From Liolophura sinensis (taxonomy: Eukaryota > Mollusca > Polyplacophora > Chitonida > Chitonidae), in the NCBI RefSeq assembly GCF_032854445.1, contig NC_088301.1, positions 26,334,402 through 26,398,401 on the forward strand: a DNA stretch of 64,000 nucleotides, read 5' to 3'. Made by a program: the position numbers and the translations under genes. Positions 34,301-45,363 of the stretch are shown one piece after another. Positions within the stretch are counted from its first letter, which is position 1. Each line of letters starts with the position of its first letter. The notes beneath the pieces were generated by a model. That model saw only the letters and a list, made by a program, of their open reading frames with translations, ran no database searches and had not been told where the DNA came from.

Positions 34301-37300
34301 ATCAAAACCACCTAATCTCTATTCTAGTCTTCAGTACTTGGCCAATTGTAAATGATGCTTGGCAGTGTAGGGTTCAAATCTAGTACATTGCTTAACATTT
34401 TTTTTTTCGTGTTTTTTAACCATTATCATGAACTTTGTAGACATCAGGCTACCAGAAGTGGTAAAAGTCTAGTCATGTGGACCTGGGCAATGTTGTTGGA
34501 TAACAGTTTTAATGTTTATTTATTTGACTTTGACTTTGTTTTCTGCTATACTCAAGAATATTTCACTTGTATGACAGTGACCAGCATAATGGTGGGAGAA
34601 AACCTGGCAGAGCCCTCTACGATCCGCAGGTTGCTGGAAGACCTTCCCAGTATGGCCGGAGAGGAAGTCAGCATTAGCAGGACTTGAACTCACAGCGACT
34701 GCATTGGTGGGAGGCTCCTGCGCCACACTGTCGCGCTACCCTCCTCGGCCAGAGGGGCCCCTCATCTAATAATAAAAAATATGGGCATGGAAAACTGGAC
34801 AGACTGAAATTAAAACTTACAAACGGATTTTGTGCAACATGACATGAAGAAGTTCGAACAATGTCAACACGAAAGGTATATATTTCAACGAGTTTCAGCT
34901 GCCTAAGCTTTATGGATATCAAAGTTTGGAATGATGAGACTGACTCAGACAATAATTAGAAAATATCTCAACACATTACAATTTTCATAACTTTCAAATT
35001 TATCACTGACAACTAGAGTCATAAAATAGAAAGGATACAGGTTCTTTCATCATCATTAGCATGCTCTAGCTTGTCTGCCTCCTTTCCAAAAAGAGTCTGG
35101 AATGACAGAAATGGTTTAATACAATGAAAAGATTATAACATCCTTCTTTGATTTGTAGTGAGTGAGTGCTTGTGGTTTAACGTTGTACTTAACAATCCTT
35201 AACAACAAAGGAATCTAGGAGTGCTACTTAGAGTGCAAGTAAATGTGCCTCTTTGTTGCAGGATGGATTTCCACTGCTCTTTCATCTAGTGCTGCTTCAC
35301 TGAGACGCCTTACTGAAGGCAAGTAAGCCACCCCACCCGAGCCATTATACCGATACAGGTCAACCAGTCATTGCACTATACCCTTCATACTGAACACCAA
35401 GCGAGGCAGTTACAACTTCCTCTTTTAAGGTCTTAGGCGTGACTTGACCCACGATTAACCCTGGATCTACCACTCCCGAAGCGATCATTCATTTGTATTT
35501 TATGTCTTACTTTAGAGTATGTGCATATTATGGCAACCATCTCAACATAAAATATACACTACCTGTATGTATAAGAATATGATACAAGTCATACAATGGG
35601 TTACTAGCAGAGTATTTTCGACAAAAAACCCTATTTGGTCTCAGTCTGCGTCTCACCCATTCCTGTCAATATGTGCATTTGAAGCAACAGGCTTATCTTG
35701 AGGCTATAGTGATTAGCATAAACTTTATGTTCTATACTGCAAATCCGCAACCTTTTTGCAAGCTTCGGGCACTACACCTATGAAAAAGCTTGTTTATTGC
35801 TGGGAAATGGGGACTGGGGTAATCCTGTTTGCTGGACTCTCAATGTGCACCCCAGGAGTTCTAAAATGCACAAATGATCATAGCCATGTGCTCATGCCTA
35901 CATGTATATGTTTGGAGAAAGCAAATATCTGTTACTCTGTATAATATTTGTCAAAAATGTGAAATCCCCAAACAACAAATCTGCACTTCAGGCGTTTCAC
36001 AGGTTGACACAGTTTAGGTGGGACTAGGCAGGAGCTCTCACAAACTAGGCAAAAGGTGTGATATTACATCAGTTGCTAGACTGAATATAAATCTTGCACA
36101 GTCAGGCCTGTCTCGCCTTTAAAATCTCGTCTTTTAGCCACATTTTTAGTTTAGGAGCCCCCACCTAACGTAAAGTAGCGTGAACTTGCAAGACTCCTGA
36201 AATGCTGACTCGGCTTATGCAGAATACACATAAATGCCATGTTTAATTCTCAATATGAAAGCATTTGTATTCTTGCGAGAGCTTTTTTGGGTGGGAATAA
36301 AACAGCATCTGTGCCTGTGTTGATTCCTCTCAAAAAAACCTTGCAAAATTGTCACTGAAATTTGGTAATGATCTTCTCAAAGAATATATAATGTTGATTT
36401 TAGATAATGGTAACACAGAATAACGTGCTGCATGTAGAAAGTAATATTCAAGATACATGTATATCCAACTGAGTTTTGTAGAAAATGACTATCAGCAAAT
36501 CAATATGAAAATACTCACCTTCCATAGGTTTGACTTGATGAAGAGCAGCATGTTGAGTAATTTTGTTTCTCGTTTAAACCCTTTCTCCCTTACGAACATC
36601 ACATCTAATACCCTAGAGCCAACATGATGGCCCATCTCTGCCAACCTGAAATAAAATGTGTAACAATATTGAAATGTTATACCAAAAAAATTCTTCACAT
36701 ACAGTAACTCCTGTAAAAATCAGGGCATATATGCCTGGCATATCTAGCAATGGTACATTTCATACTCTATGTACAGGCTGTATAACACTTTTTTTTAAAA
36801 TACCATTATGAGGATTATTCTGTCAGGTCACTTATTATTACAACTGCAAGAATCATAGCGACTGATTACAGCACACTCAATGAACACCTGACACTTAAAA
36901 AAAATAATCAAGTCATTCAATTCAACTGGGCCTAGGTTAATAATGCTACTCACAATAAATTTCAACAAATTAAAATGGTGTGGAACAATTTTGGTTTTAA
37001 AGGGTCGGAACTTTTTGGGCAGACAGGTAAGGACAAAAAGTGACAAGTGGACATTCTGTTCACCTATCACATTCCAGTTCACAGCCTTACTTCTTTACTT
37101 AATATATGTTAGGTCTGTACAGTTTAGGTTGTTACAAAGGTCAAACAGTAGACATACATAGCACATCATCAGTTCACTGAGCTTGAAGAATCTGTTTTTC
37201 TCAATGATCACCTGAGAAGGAAGTCAGCAAAATGTCCAACAACCTATATTTTACAATTCCCATTATGCCATAATAATCTATAATAATAGATTTATTTATT

Positions 37301-37978
37301 TATTTGATTGGTGTTTTATGCTATACTCCACATAAAAATAGAGTTGATGGACTCTAATGCCTGTGCATTCATTGGTCAGCACATGGAGGTAGAACAGCCT
37401 TGCAGACACTCTTAATTCTGGTCTCCTGTAAACACAGACAGCAGCGTCAGAGGGTTTTCGGTAATACACATTTTAGAAATGTATTAGAAAGACTGAAACC
37501 ACAACTTATGATAAATCAGCCAGTTGACCATGTATGTAGTCTATGGGTTTGCTAGTGAAAGGGTGGGATGAGGAATTGCTAGTAAAAGAGGGGGGGGGGG
37601 GGTGAGGGAGAGAGGGTGAAAGAAGTGGAGGGGGGGACAACGGGGGGGGTGGGGGCGAGTGAAAGGGTAAGGTGGGGGTGGAAGAGTGCACACGCATCAC
37701 AGGTACATTGTTACTGATTCAGTGGTTGGCAAATGCTTACTTGTTCTGTAGATCTGGAACAGTGAACACACGATTTTGACAGTACTGCACCATTTCCGAA
37801 AACAGCAGAGCAAATGTCGCCAAATTCACCTGCAAAGCAAATGCAGATAATCAGTACCTATTAATTCATGTATGTACTTTTTGTCATTGTTACTTTCCAA
37901 CACAACTTACGTCGTTTTTCCCTTTTCCCTAAAGGTTTATCAACGATTGACGATTTTTTGTTTCATGAGGGACGCCAT
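31345..37978 (-). CDS. TRAPPC5: TRAPPC5, core subunit of TRAPP vesicle-tethering complexes
   Basis: Bet3-family subunit of TRAPP II/III complexes, which act as Rab GEFs in ER-Golgi traffic. Minus-strand exons: 37978-37911, 37829-37741, 36645-36519, 35096-35039, 33168-33109, 32627-32563, 31443-31345. Exons 2-7 join in phase and give VNLATFALLFSEMVQYCQ, LAEMGHHVGSRVLDVMFVRE, TLFGKEADKLEHANDDERTY, YIIEKEPLINKFISVPKDKG, SLNCAAFTAGILEAVLNGSN and PAKVTVHWHKGTTFMIKFDE, ending VEGR; a near-complete match to the family. Exon 1 is 68 bp, two bases longer than a phase-compatible exon; its frames show MASLMKQK and SSIVDKPLGK, split at two A-runs (see findings). At 66 bp the protein would be 187 residues (human 188). 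An upstream YY1-like gccatcttg overlaps the start. Confidence 0.96.
31497..31859 (-). mobile_element. SINE-B copy, full length, with target-site duplication, in TRAPPC5 intron 6
   Basis: Read on minus: a tRNA-like head with A box (tagcacagttggtagagcg), a body of about 280 bp and the end cgttaaaccccaagcactca with (ctca)n. Flanking repeats gtcatttagcattaga (31481-31496) and gtcatttttagcattaga (31860-31877). Confidence 0.92.
31878..32562 (-). other. TRAPPC5 intron 6, rest, with tRNA-like fragments
   Basis: Old tRNA-derived pieces: ggatttgaacatgtgaccc near 31984 and ggattgaaccgtcaccttg near 32319 look like inverted B-box regions of further SINE-C-type copies. No coding sequence beyond the exons. 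Confidence 0.4.
32628..33108 (-). other. TRAPPC5 intron 5
   Basis: Intron sequence with no recognised repeat. Confidence 0.6.
33169..35038 (-). other. TRAPPC5 intron 4
   Basis: Contains an (AT)n microsatellite at about 33188-33212, an (att)n stretch near 33664-33692 and a SINE-A at 34515-34760. Confidence 0.7.
34515..34760 (-). mobile_element. SINE-A copy in TRAPPC5 intron 4
   Basis: tttatttatttgactttgac start, ctcaagaatatttcacttgt, ccagcataatggtgggagaa, ggttgctggaagaccttccc, cttgaactcacagcgactgc and the tRNA-like head ggccagaggggcccc; slightly shortened in the middle. Confidence 0.88.
35157..35487 (-). mobile_element. SINE-B copy in TRAPPC5 intron 3
   Basis: gtgagtgcttgtggtttaac, tgtgcctctttgttgcagga, ccactgctctttcatctagt, ggcaagtaagccaccccacc, aagcgaggcagttacaactt and the partial tRNA-like end ccactcccgaagcga. 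The last part of the head is absent. Confidence 0.9.
35488..36518 (-). other. TRAPPC5 intron 3, rest
   Basis: Noncoding; 36165-36230 resembles one arm of the hairpin repeat at 14740-14880 (actcctgaaatg). Otherwise unremarkable. Confidence 0.5.
36646..37740 (-). other. TRAPPC5 intron 2 with a G-rich tract
   Basis: Includes a SINE-A 3'-end fragment (tttatttatttgattggtgt at 37290-37320) and the G-run tract at 37586-37680. Confidence 0.7.
37586..37680 (+). repeat. Purine/G-rich tract with quadruplex potential
   Basis: G-runs of up to about 13, separated by short a/t spacers, including ggggggg and gggggggg blocks. The G-rich strand is the template strand of TRAPPC5, so stacking would lie in front of its polymerase. 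Formation of a quadruplex is inference. Confidence 0.6.
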
Positions 37979-39451
37979 CTTGAATAAATGTAAAAGTAAG
38001 GCGGAACCTGCCGAAAATACGGATCACGGACTTTATCCTAAATTGATCTCGAGGGCTCATGAATGCAACTACACGTGCACAGGCCTCCATCAATAGCTAT
38101 GAGGAATAATTTGCAATTCTTTATAAATATACAACCTTAGTGGGTAGCACTTATACATCACTTTTTATACATATTTCTGCACACATCATTTTGGTGAGAG
38201 CCTTACGAGTCATTGTGCTGTGCTGGGAGACTGTCACCACTCGGCCACGGACACCGTCATAATGCCTGCTTTTATTTTGAGTATATGACCTATGTACTCA
38301 ACAATACTTCGCTCACCGGATATTTCATGGGGATTAGATTTATTTTATTGTAGAGAACATCACCTTTACAGACCTATGTATACATGTAGACTATATGTTT
38401 GTGTCTATACTCATCAGTGTCTTTGACAAACCTCCTGACTTAAAACCCTAGTCGAAGAATTATGCACGAACTGGATTTGAACCTGCGACCTTATTTGTCA
38501 AGAGCTAGTGGACTTTCCCTATACTGAAACATTTTGTCTATCATAACATGATGATGTTTCCTTGCTGCAGGTCGCTGACAGTATAGTCAAAACTATGGCG
38601 GGCCCGATACAGGCGCAAGATCGAATTTGACTAAAAGTTAGCACACATTTCAATGACAACTGCCGAAATGCTGTTTATTATTGCGGTGATGCGATGAATT
38701 AAAAAACACACTGAAGAATTAAACAGTTCAAGTTTAGATGTTTAATGTTAACAAATCACTATACAGGAAAGTTACTCTATATTGATGTAGATTCGATTCT
38801 CTCGCACTCTACAAGTGCTACTTTAAATTAAGTATGCTTCATGAAACTGATCTTCTATACAAAGGCATAGGCCTGTCGAGCTGGAACTTGGATGTAAATA
38901 AATTTCTGAATTTGAAACTTTTTGTTTGTGTTTGACCGTAAATATGCAAGATTTTTAGCCCGCTGTGTTGTAGAGGCAATGTTGTTGTCGTTCAGTGATT
39001 TTTGTCTTAACTGGTCTTTTCGAACAAGTTTACTGCAATTCCCGCCTTAATAAAAGAACAAGAACTAACCGTTCAAAAGAGAGTTGCATGCCCTTTTTGT
39101 CGAATTCCGCTGAAGTCATGGTACGTAAATTTAGCGTAAACATTAACAGTTATTAATTTCCCCCTCTACATAAAATTGCTCCTGACTGCATTATTACAAA
39201 GCTGATAGACAACCAAGAATGCTTTCAGTATCAGCGAGAACAGGGAAGACTTTCACATGCGTGGCAAATCCATTCTCTACCGACCTTTATATCAGATATG
39301 ACGCTCTATGCTTATAATAGTTTGAATGTAAAGCGACAAAAATAATATAGCCCCTAATCAATTACGAGAAATTGATTCGCAGTTTTCCTTTTTAATTAAC
39401 TCAAGAGAACTCATATATTTTCCACATTAAGACAGACCCTGCTCTTCTTTG
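37979..39451. other. Upstream of TRAPPC5, no gene seen
   Basis: Contains tRNA-like SINE head remnants: ggtgagagcc...ctcggccacggac at 38193-38250 and an inverted B box ggatttgaacctgcgacc at 38473-38490. No exon recognised. Confidence 0.45.
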
Positions 39452-39457
39452 CCTAAT

Positions 39458-39775
39458 CCGGGAGCGGTAGATCCAGGACCAATCCTGGGTCGAGTCACAC
39501 ATATGACTTTAAAAGAGGAGGTTGTAACTTCCTCGCTTGGCGTTCAGCATGAAGGGGGTAGTGCAAACGACTGGTTGACCCGTATCAGTATAATGGCTCG
39601 GGCGGGCGACTTACTTGCCTTCGGTAAGGTGTCTCAGTGAAGCAGCACTAGATAAAAGAGCGGTGGAAATGCGTCCTGAGACAAGGAGGCACATTGCATA
39701 CACCCTAAGGATTCCTTCGTCGTCATATATTGTTGAGTACAACGTTAAACCCCAAGCACTCACTCGCTCTTTGTC
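39458..39775 (+). mobile_element. SINE-B copy, plus orientation
   Basis: Head ccgggagcggtagatccagg, body with cctcgcttggcgttcagcat and gtgtctcagtgaagcagcac, end aacgttaaaccccaagcact and (ctca)n. Near-repeats tctttgcctaat (39446-39457) and ctttgtctaat (39769-39779) flank it. Confidence 0.88.
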
Positions 39776-41409
39776 TAATTCTGCTTAAGCCATGTTGCTG
39801 ATATTTAGCCATAAAATGAACAGTTAGAATAAAACCCTGACTGAGGTAAATCATTGGCAAGAGTGCTATATTTCTTACAGTGTACTTATTTACTGGCATA
39901 AAATTCCCTAGTAGGTGCATGAAAAGAATATATAACACAGCGTATTTGAAGTATTCATCTTATCTCTTTGCTCATCAGGGATGTCATTTCTTTATAAGAC
40001 AACTATTAACGTGATTTAAACGCCTGTGAATTATGAGCATAATATGGCAGAAGGGATGCTTATAGTAGATCTTAACGATTTTCCCCTCCATTGAAGACCG
40101 GCAGTCGACCGGAATGATTACAGGGTAAGAAGTGACGAAGGGCTCATCGGGGCACCTGTCGGCTTTATCAAAGCGAATCTATACCGGTTACATATTTTGG
40201 TTCACCTGCAAAAACCAACCGAAAAACGCCACTTATGTACGGCCCCACGCAGGGGTGGGGCAGAATCCCGATACAGAGGGCGCCTGAGGACCGTATATAC
40301 GTGTCATCCTTTCAACACACTCGTTTCATACCCGGGGGTACAAAGTTTCCGACCCTGACACAATGCTTTTGATGTTGGATTGTCAAAGTGTCGGGTGATA
40401 AAAAAAAGCACGGTAAATTAAGCAAGGTTAGGCCCTCGTACGATTGCAAGGCCCTGAGCTGTTATCAAACAGTCGGTTAAGAATTGAACAATGGACAAGA
40501 GCATAGCCTCACGAGTGAACGAATCACATAAACTTTTTGGAGTCTATAGTAAGTTGGTGACAGATTCTTACTGAAGGTGGTTATCATATATAGCTTCAAA
40601 AAGATATCCTTAGTTATGAACTACATTTGATGAACAACGTTCACGAGCTTTTATAAAGTTTCTGTTCGACCTACGCACAGAGCACCAATAGTTCGAGCTT
40701 CTGAACACACCTGTACAATTCATGTTATAAGGAACTATAATGTAGATTTCCGATAGTATAACGTTTGCTTACGCTGCATGCAATGACTCAGGGTGGCTTG
40801 TAAAGTAAAGCATTGACCTAGGCCCTAATATTATGGCATTGATCTGAGACCACAAAGTCTCTTCTAATTTTTTTAAATATTTATTTGTACTTACAGGCAC
40901 CTGTATTTAGAGTCTAACTGTCCTAAGCGGCCACTCTCTGCGGCGACCGAACTATTTTCCACGTTAAACGACCTGTAATATGCGGACACTTTTCCAACGC
41001 ATATAGGCCTACTTTTCTCTACATATTGTAGAGAAAATTAAGTCCGGTATCAAACTGTCCTACGCGGCCGAGATTTTCAAAGTAATGACGATCAGTCATT
41101 CGAAATGTACAAAATGATTGCCACAAATTTCGACAGCCTTGATAGTGATTGAAAATATGCAATGTTGTAACCTGCCATCTTATCTTGACCAGTGAAGTTT
41201 GTGGTTTACTGGTCAATGGCACCAGAGCCTATTTGTTTTAATGCCCGGCTAGCTATTGTCAGAACACTCAGGTAGAGGGATTTGCACCATGTAGAGGTCA
41301 TCTGGGGTCTTCACCATATAAAATTTATGGTGGGGTATGTAACCACTACGGAAAGGTGATGCGAGGAATACGTCCATGGAGTGGACAAGATGTCCTGGAT
41401 CCGCTGCAA

Positions 41410-41675
41410 ATTCGTACATCAGTTACCTGACAATGCCATACGGCTGTCCATTGCGGTGTTCCGACAGTTCCGAGCTACCACAATGCACTGTGTTATAGTA
41501 CCGTACACCAGTTACTGTCCAGCTGTCCAGTGCAGCGTTGATAGTTCCGGGCTACCATAATTTTTGGGGCTACAATACCGCGCATCAATTACCTGACAAT
41601 GCCGTACAGATGTCCAATGCAGTGTTGACAGTTCCGAAATACCACAATGTACTGTGCTACAGTGATGTACATTAT
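41410..41675. repeat. Degenerate tandem repeat of about 88 bp, three copies
   Basis: Each copy follows the order (a/c)atcagttacctgacaatgcc, (a/c)gctgtccattgcggtgtt, gacagttccgagctaccaca, then actgtgctacagta, with about 15-20 percent divergence between copies. Confidence 0.75.
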
Positions 41676-42211
41676 GTGACGATAGTGTTCATATAAGCTT
41701 TATTAATGCGTTCTTCACCCCTGATCATGCACGCATATTCTTGCTTCGATTGATAAGGCTATAAGTACAACTTGCATAGTTTCAAGATGTGGTTGTAAAC
41801 CTGTCAAAGTGAATTTTAATGAATCCAATAAAAATCATATAGGGCCTACTGTAATTCTTCAACCTTTTTGCATTTTTGCAACATGTTTATTCAAGCAAAT
41901 TCTGTGTAGACTGATAAAATGATACTTCAACCAATGTAGTTTTGACTCCAAAATCAAATTAAAAGCATGCATAAATTACACTTAAAGCTATTCTTTGATA
42001 TGCGAAAAGGTTGAGGAATTTTACGGTACATAGTTAATATGATTATAATGGTTTAAACCGGTTTCTGCTGCCAGAAACCCATAGAAGATGGCTACCAAAA
42101 CTGCACACTTCTAGTGATTTGTCGGTCTGAAACCGGAAATCCAGCATAGTGTTTACAAAGGCTTTCGGTTCAATGACGTCTAAATGATCGGCCAGATTTG
42201 CTAATGTGCAT

Positions 42212-42448
42212 ATTTTTTATTTATTTATTTGATTGGTATTTTACGCCGTACCCAAGAATATTTCACTTTACACTACGACGGCGAACAGCATCTTGGTGGG
42301 ACGTAAAACCCACGATCATCTGCAGTTTGCTGGAAGACCTTCCCACCTACGGTCGGAGAGGAAGCCAGCATGAGCCAACATCACAGCGATCATAATGCTG
42401 AGAGGCTCCTGGGCCATTGCTAATCCCCTCGGCCACGGAGGCTTCCGT
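42212..42448 (-). mobile_element. SINE-A copy, shortened in the middle
   Basis: tttatttatttgattggtat, ccaagaatatttcacttta, atcttggtgggacg, gtttgctggaagaccttccc, gagaggaagccagcatgagc and the head ccctcggccacggaggc. Confidence 0.88.
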
Positions 42449-44705
42449 TAATGTGTACAGGGACGGATAAGGATGTAGGAACACACAGTTTTGTTGTTGT
42501 TACATTTTTGTACTTTCTGGCTGGTTCCAAATACCGAGTACATGTTTGGTGCGCACTATAATTACATATATTATGAAAGTGGATGGTTAAACGTAGTTAG
42601 TTATGACAAAGTGCATGTTTATATATTGTTTCCTTGATGTATGGTACAAACGTATAACATCAAAGTTATGCTGTACTTATACTGGTACTCGTCACTGTGC
42701 CATTATGGGTGTCAAAATTATTGATATTGTTAAAAAGTTTACTCGCCTTCTCGCTTGCAACTTTAGATCTGTTACATGCCATATATAGTTTGTTCCCATC
42801 GGCCACATAATAACTCCCTGTCATATACTTGAATTGTTACCGTAAGTAGGACGCTATCAAGGTATTCTATAGGATGGCTGTATACAACATGGCTTGGGCC
42901 CACCTATACATGTTATATATATTTATGTATATATGTTATACATTTTTTGTCTTAATATTAACATACATACATGTCACACCGCACCTATCCTAAAAAAAGC
43001 TTTTGTAGAGATACCAATACTTGCATTAGGGGAATATACTTAACGAAAATTAACACAAAAAAAATAAATAAAATATAAAAAATATCATTAATTGAAATGA
43101 AAGAAAATGTCTTTTTCTTCAGAAGAAATACAGATTTTAAAGAGAATTTTTATAGAAAAATGGGCAAGTCTGTTTTTTATGTCTTTGATGTTGCATGTGA
43201 GGAGTTATATAGCAGAAAACATGTGTTACATGTGGCATAAGACCTCCCCCGTATAAGCTAGTTAATATATGGCCAATCCGTACGCTCAGAACTCTTCTTC
43301 TCTTGGAGGTAAACTAGCTCAGGGCCGGACATAAGCACTTTAAACAGACGTATACCTGCTTTAAGTAAAGAGCCGACAGGTAATTCCATCACCTCCAACT
43401 GATACCGCTCAACGTGGATCTAATTAAGGGGAGGGTGCAACATCAAAGATCTTGCCGACTGCACCGCCAGGTATTATATATGCCGGGGTCATTAGAGTTC
43501 CTCAAATCGCGGAGGGCTTTCTTAACCGGTGGGTTTGGAGGTCGGGCTTGAAAAAAATCTCAACCACAGCACAGCACCTCCCACAAGTCTCTGGTTAAAC
43601 TCATTTCATACCACCCTGCGTGTTATTAAAGGCCATTCCGGGCGGACTGTTTGGACATAATCCGTGCGTCTTTCGCCAAGGGTGGTAAAAAGGATGCAGG
43701 TATAAGAGTTGTACGGAGGCTGTAGGTGATAAACTATCTGCACCAGTACCAGAGTACCCTCATAACTCACCGGGGGAGGGGGAGGGTAAGGATGCTCATC
43801 TGCCGCTCAGCTCTGTGGCTTCTTCTATCTCTCCGAGCCTTCCAGGAATCGCTGGACCAATACCGTTGCATGCACAACCGTTTCTGCTGAGTTGATTAAA
43901 TCCCTGTTCCCCTGTGTGTTTGACAATCCGCCTTGTACTGTACACAAACACGTTCTTGTAGCGGCCCGGATCGGAACAGGCTGTACAGGAAACAATTACG
44001 CGGAATAACACATGTCGGCTTCCTCTGTTTACTCAGCTTACTATAACGAGACATTGGGAGAAGAGTGTTTCAAAAATTGGGGCTAGCTGCATGCACGCGC
44101 AATCTGTACCGTTATGTTTGCATTCACATTCCAAGAATGTCCAAACCCAGAGAATCTTTACACCATTATCTCACCACCTACGCTACATTCAGTGTGTTTG
44201 TATACATTTGTTATCTAGTGGGCAACTGCATGCAGCCGAATCTATGCGCAGAACCATTTCTGACGTCGATCAAAATTTGGAATACGATTTTTGAACATTA
44301 ACTGACCACCTCATATATGTTATGTTAAGATAAAGGAACAGAAATTTCAACATCAAGTCAATTCTGACAACATCTTGTGCAATTGGTTCCATAATTTCTG
44401 AGTCGAGATCTTGAATTTGTCTTGTATGAGAAAAGGGCAATGTACTGTCTGCATGTGCGTATATGTACATGCTCAAGGAAATCCAAACTGTTCAGCGTGT
44501 GCACCTTATAGCAAAAATTAAAACTGAAATGATAATGTTGCGTCTTTCGGAAAACTGCCTGGTTCTGTTTATTGGATTCCTCCCTAACCTCTTAATTGCT
44601 CTACACAGGTTCATAGTTCTATGGTAGTTGTATTAACCGCTTTTTCGCATATTAGGCTTGGGTTTATTAATCTGGAACGTCCATGAATGGTTGGCGATAG
44701 TAATA

Positions 44706-44965
44706 AATGAATGGATGCTTGAGGTTTTACGTCATAATTAGCAATTTTTCAGTCATATGACGACGAGGAATCATTAGGTGTGTGTACAAATACTGTGTCT
44801 TCTTGTGACAGGGCGAGTCCATGTCGTGCTGCCGCCAATGAAGTATCATACGGAAGACACTAGACATGACTCCCCAACCAGTCACATTATACTGACACCG
44901 GACCAAGCAGTCCTGTTTCCTTGCTCTAACTTCTCAGTGCTGAGTGCCAAGCGAGGCAGCAGGTT
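44706..44965 (-). mobile_element. Diverged SINE-B-related element
   Basis: ggttttacgtcataattagc, cagtcatatgacgacgagga at the left end match SINE-B; the right part (ctgacaccggaccaagcagt, ctgagtgccaagcgaggcag) matches the element at 63775-63960 better, so these two may form a SINE-B subfamily. Confidence 0.7.
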
Positions 44966-45103
44966 GGCGATTGGTATACGAATGTCTACTTTATGCGGCT
45001 TAGATTGCATTAAAAGATTTGTTTTCTTATCTGCATTAGAAAATATAATGACAACTTACAAACAAAAAGTTAACACAATGGGTAACAAAATTCCTCCTAA
45101 ATG
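44966..45103. other. Short unique sequence
   Basis: Noncoding sequence between two SINE-B-type elements; nothing recognised. Confidence 0.4.
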
Positions 45104-45117
45104 CGCTGTACTTCTGA

Positions 45118-45363
45118 GTGAGTGAGTGAGTGCTTGGGGTTTAACGTTGTACTCAACATTTTTTCAGTCATATGACGACGAAGGAATCATTAGGGTGCAT
45201 GTACGTGTAATGTGCCTCCTTGTTGCAGGACGGATTTCCACCGCTCTTTTATTTAGTTACAACTTCCTCTTTTAAAGTCTTAGGTGTGACTCGATCAAGG
45301 ATTGATCCTGGATCTTCAGGTCACGAAGCGGACGCTCTACCAAGTGTGCTATCAGAGCCGGTA
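45118..45363 (-). mobile_element. SINE-B copy with internal deletion and 14-bp target-site duplication
   Basis: Both SINE-B ends are present (gtgagtgcttggggtttaac left; ctaccaagtgtgctatcaga tRNA-like head right) but about 120 bp of the body, between ctcttttatttagt and tacaacttcctctttt, is missing. Direct repeats cgctgtacttctga at 45104-45117 and 45364-45377 show insertion. Confidence 0.92.

Larger units (their letters stand above)
39776..44705. other. Gene-poor intergenic DNA
   Basis: No splice-bounded coding homology. It holds a three-copy repeat of about 88 bp at 41410-41675, a SINE-A at 42212-42448, and two G+C-richer unique stretches (about 40080-40330 and 43260-43800) without ORFs. The first includes ctttatcaaag, a TCF/LEF-like site, near an E-box cacctg; regulatory function is only a guess. 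Confidence 0.45.

Noticed and set aside
38473-38490. Inverted B-box sequence as a tRNA gene
   Set aside because: No cloverleaf can be made; like the pieces near 26240 and 31984 it looks like a tRNA-derived SINE head.
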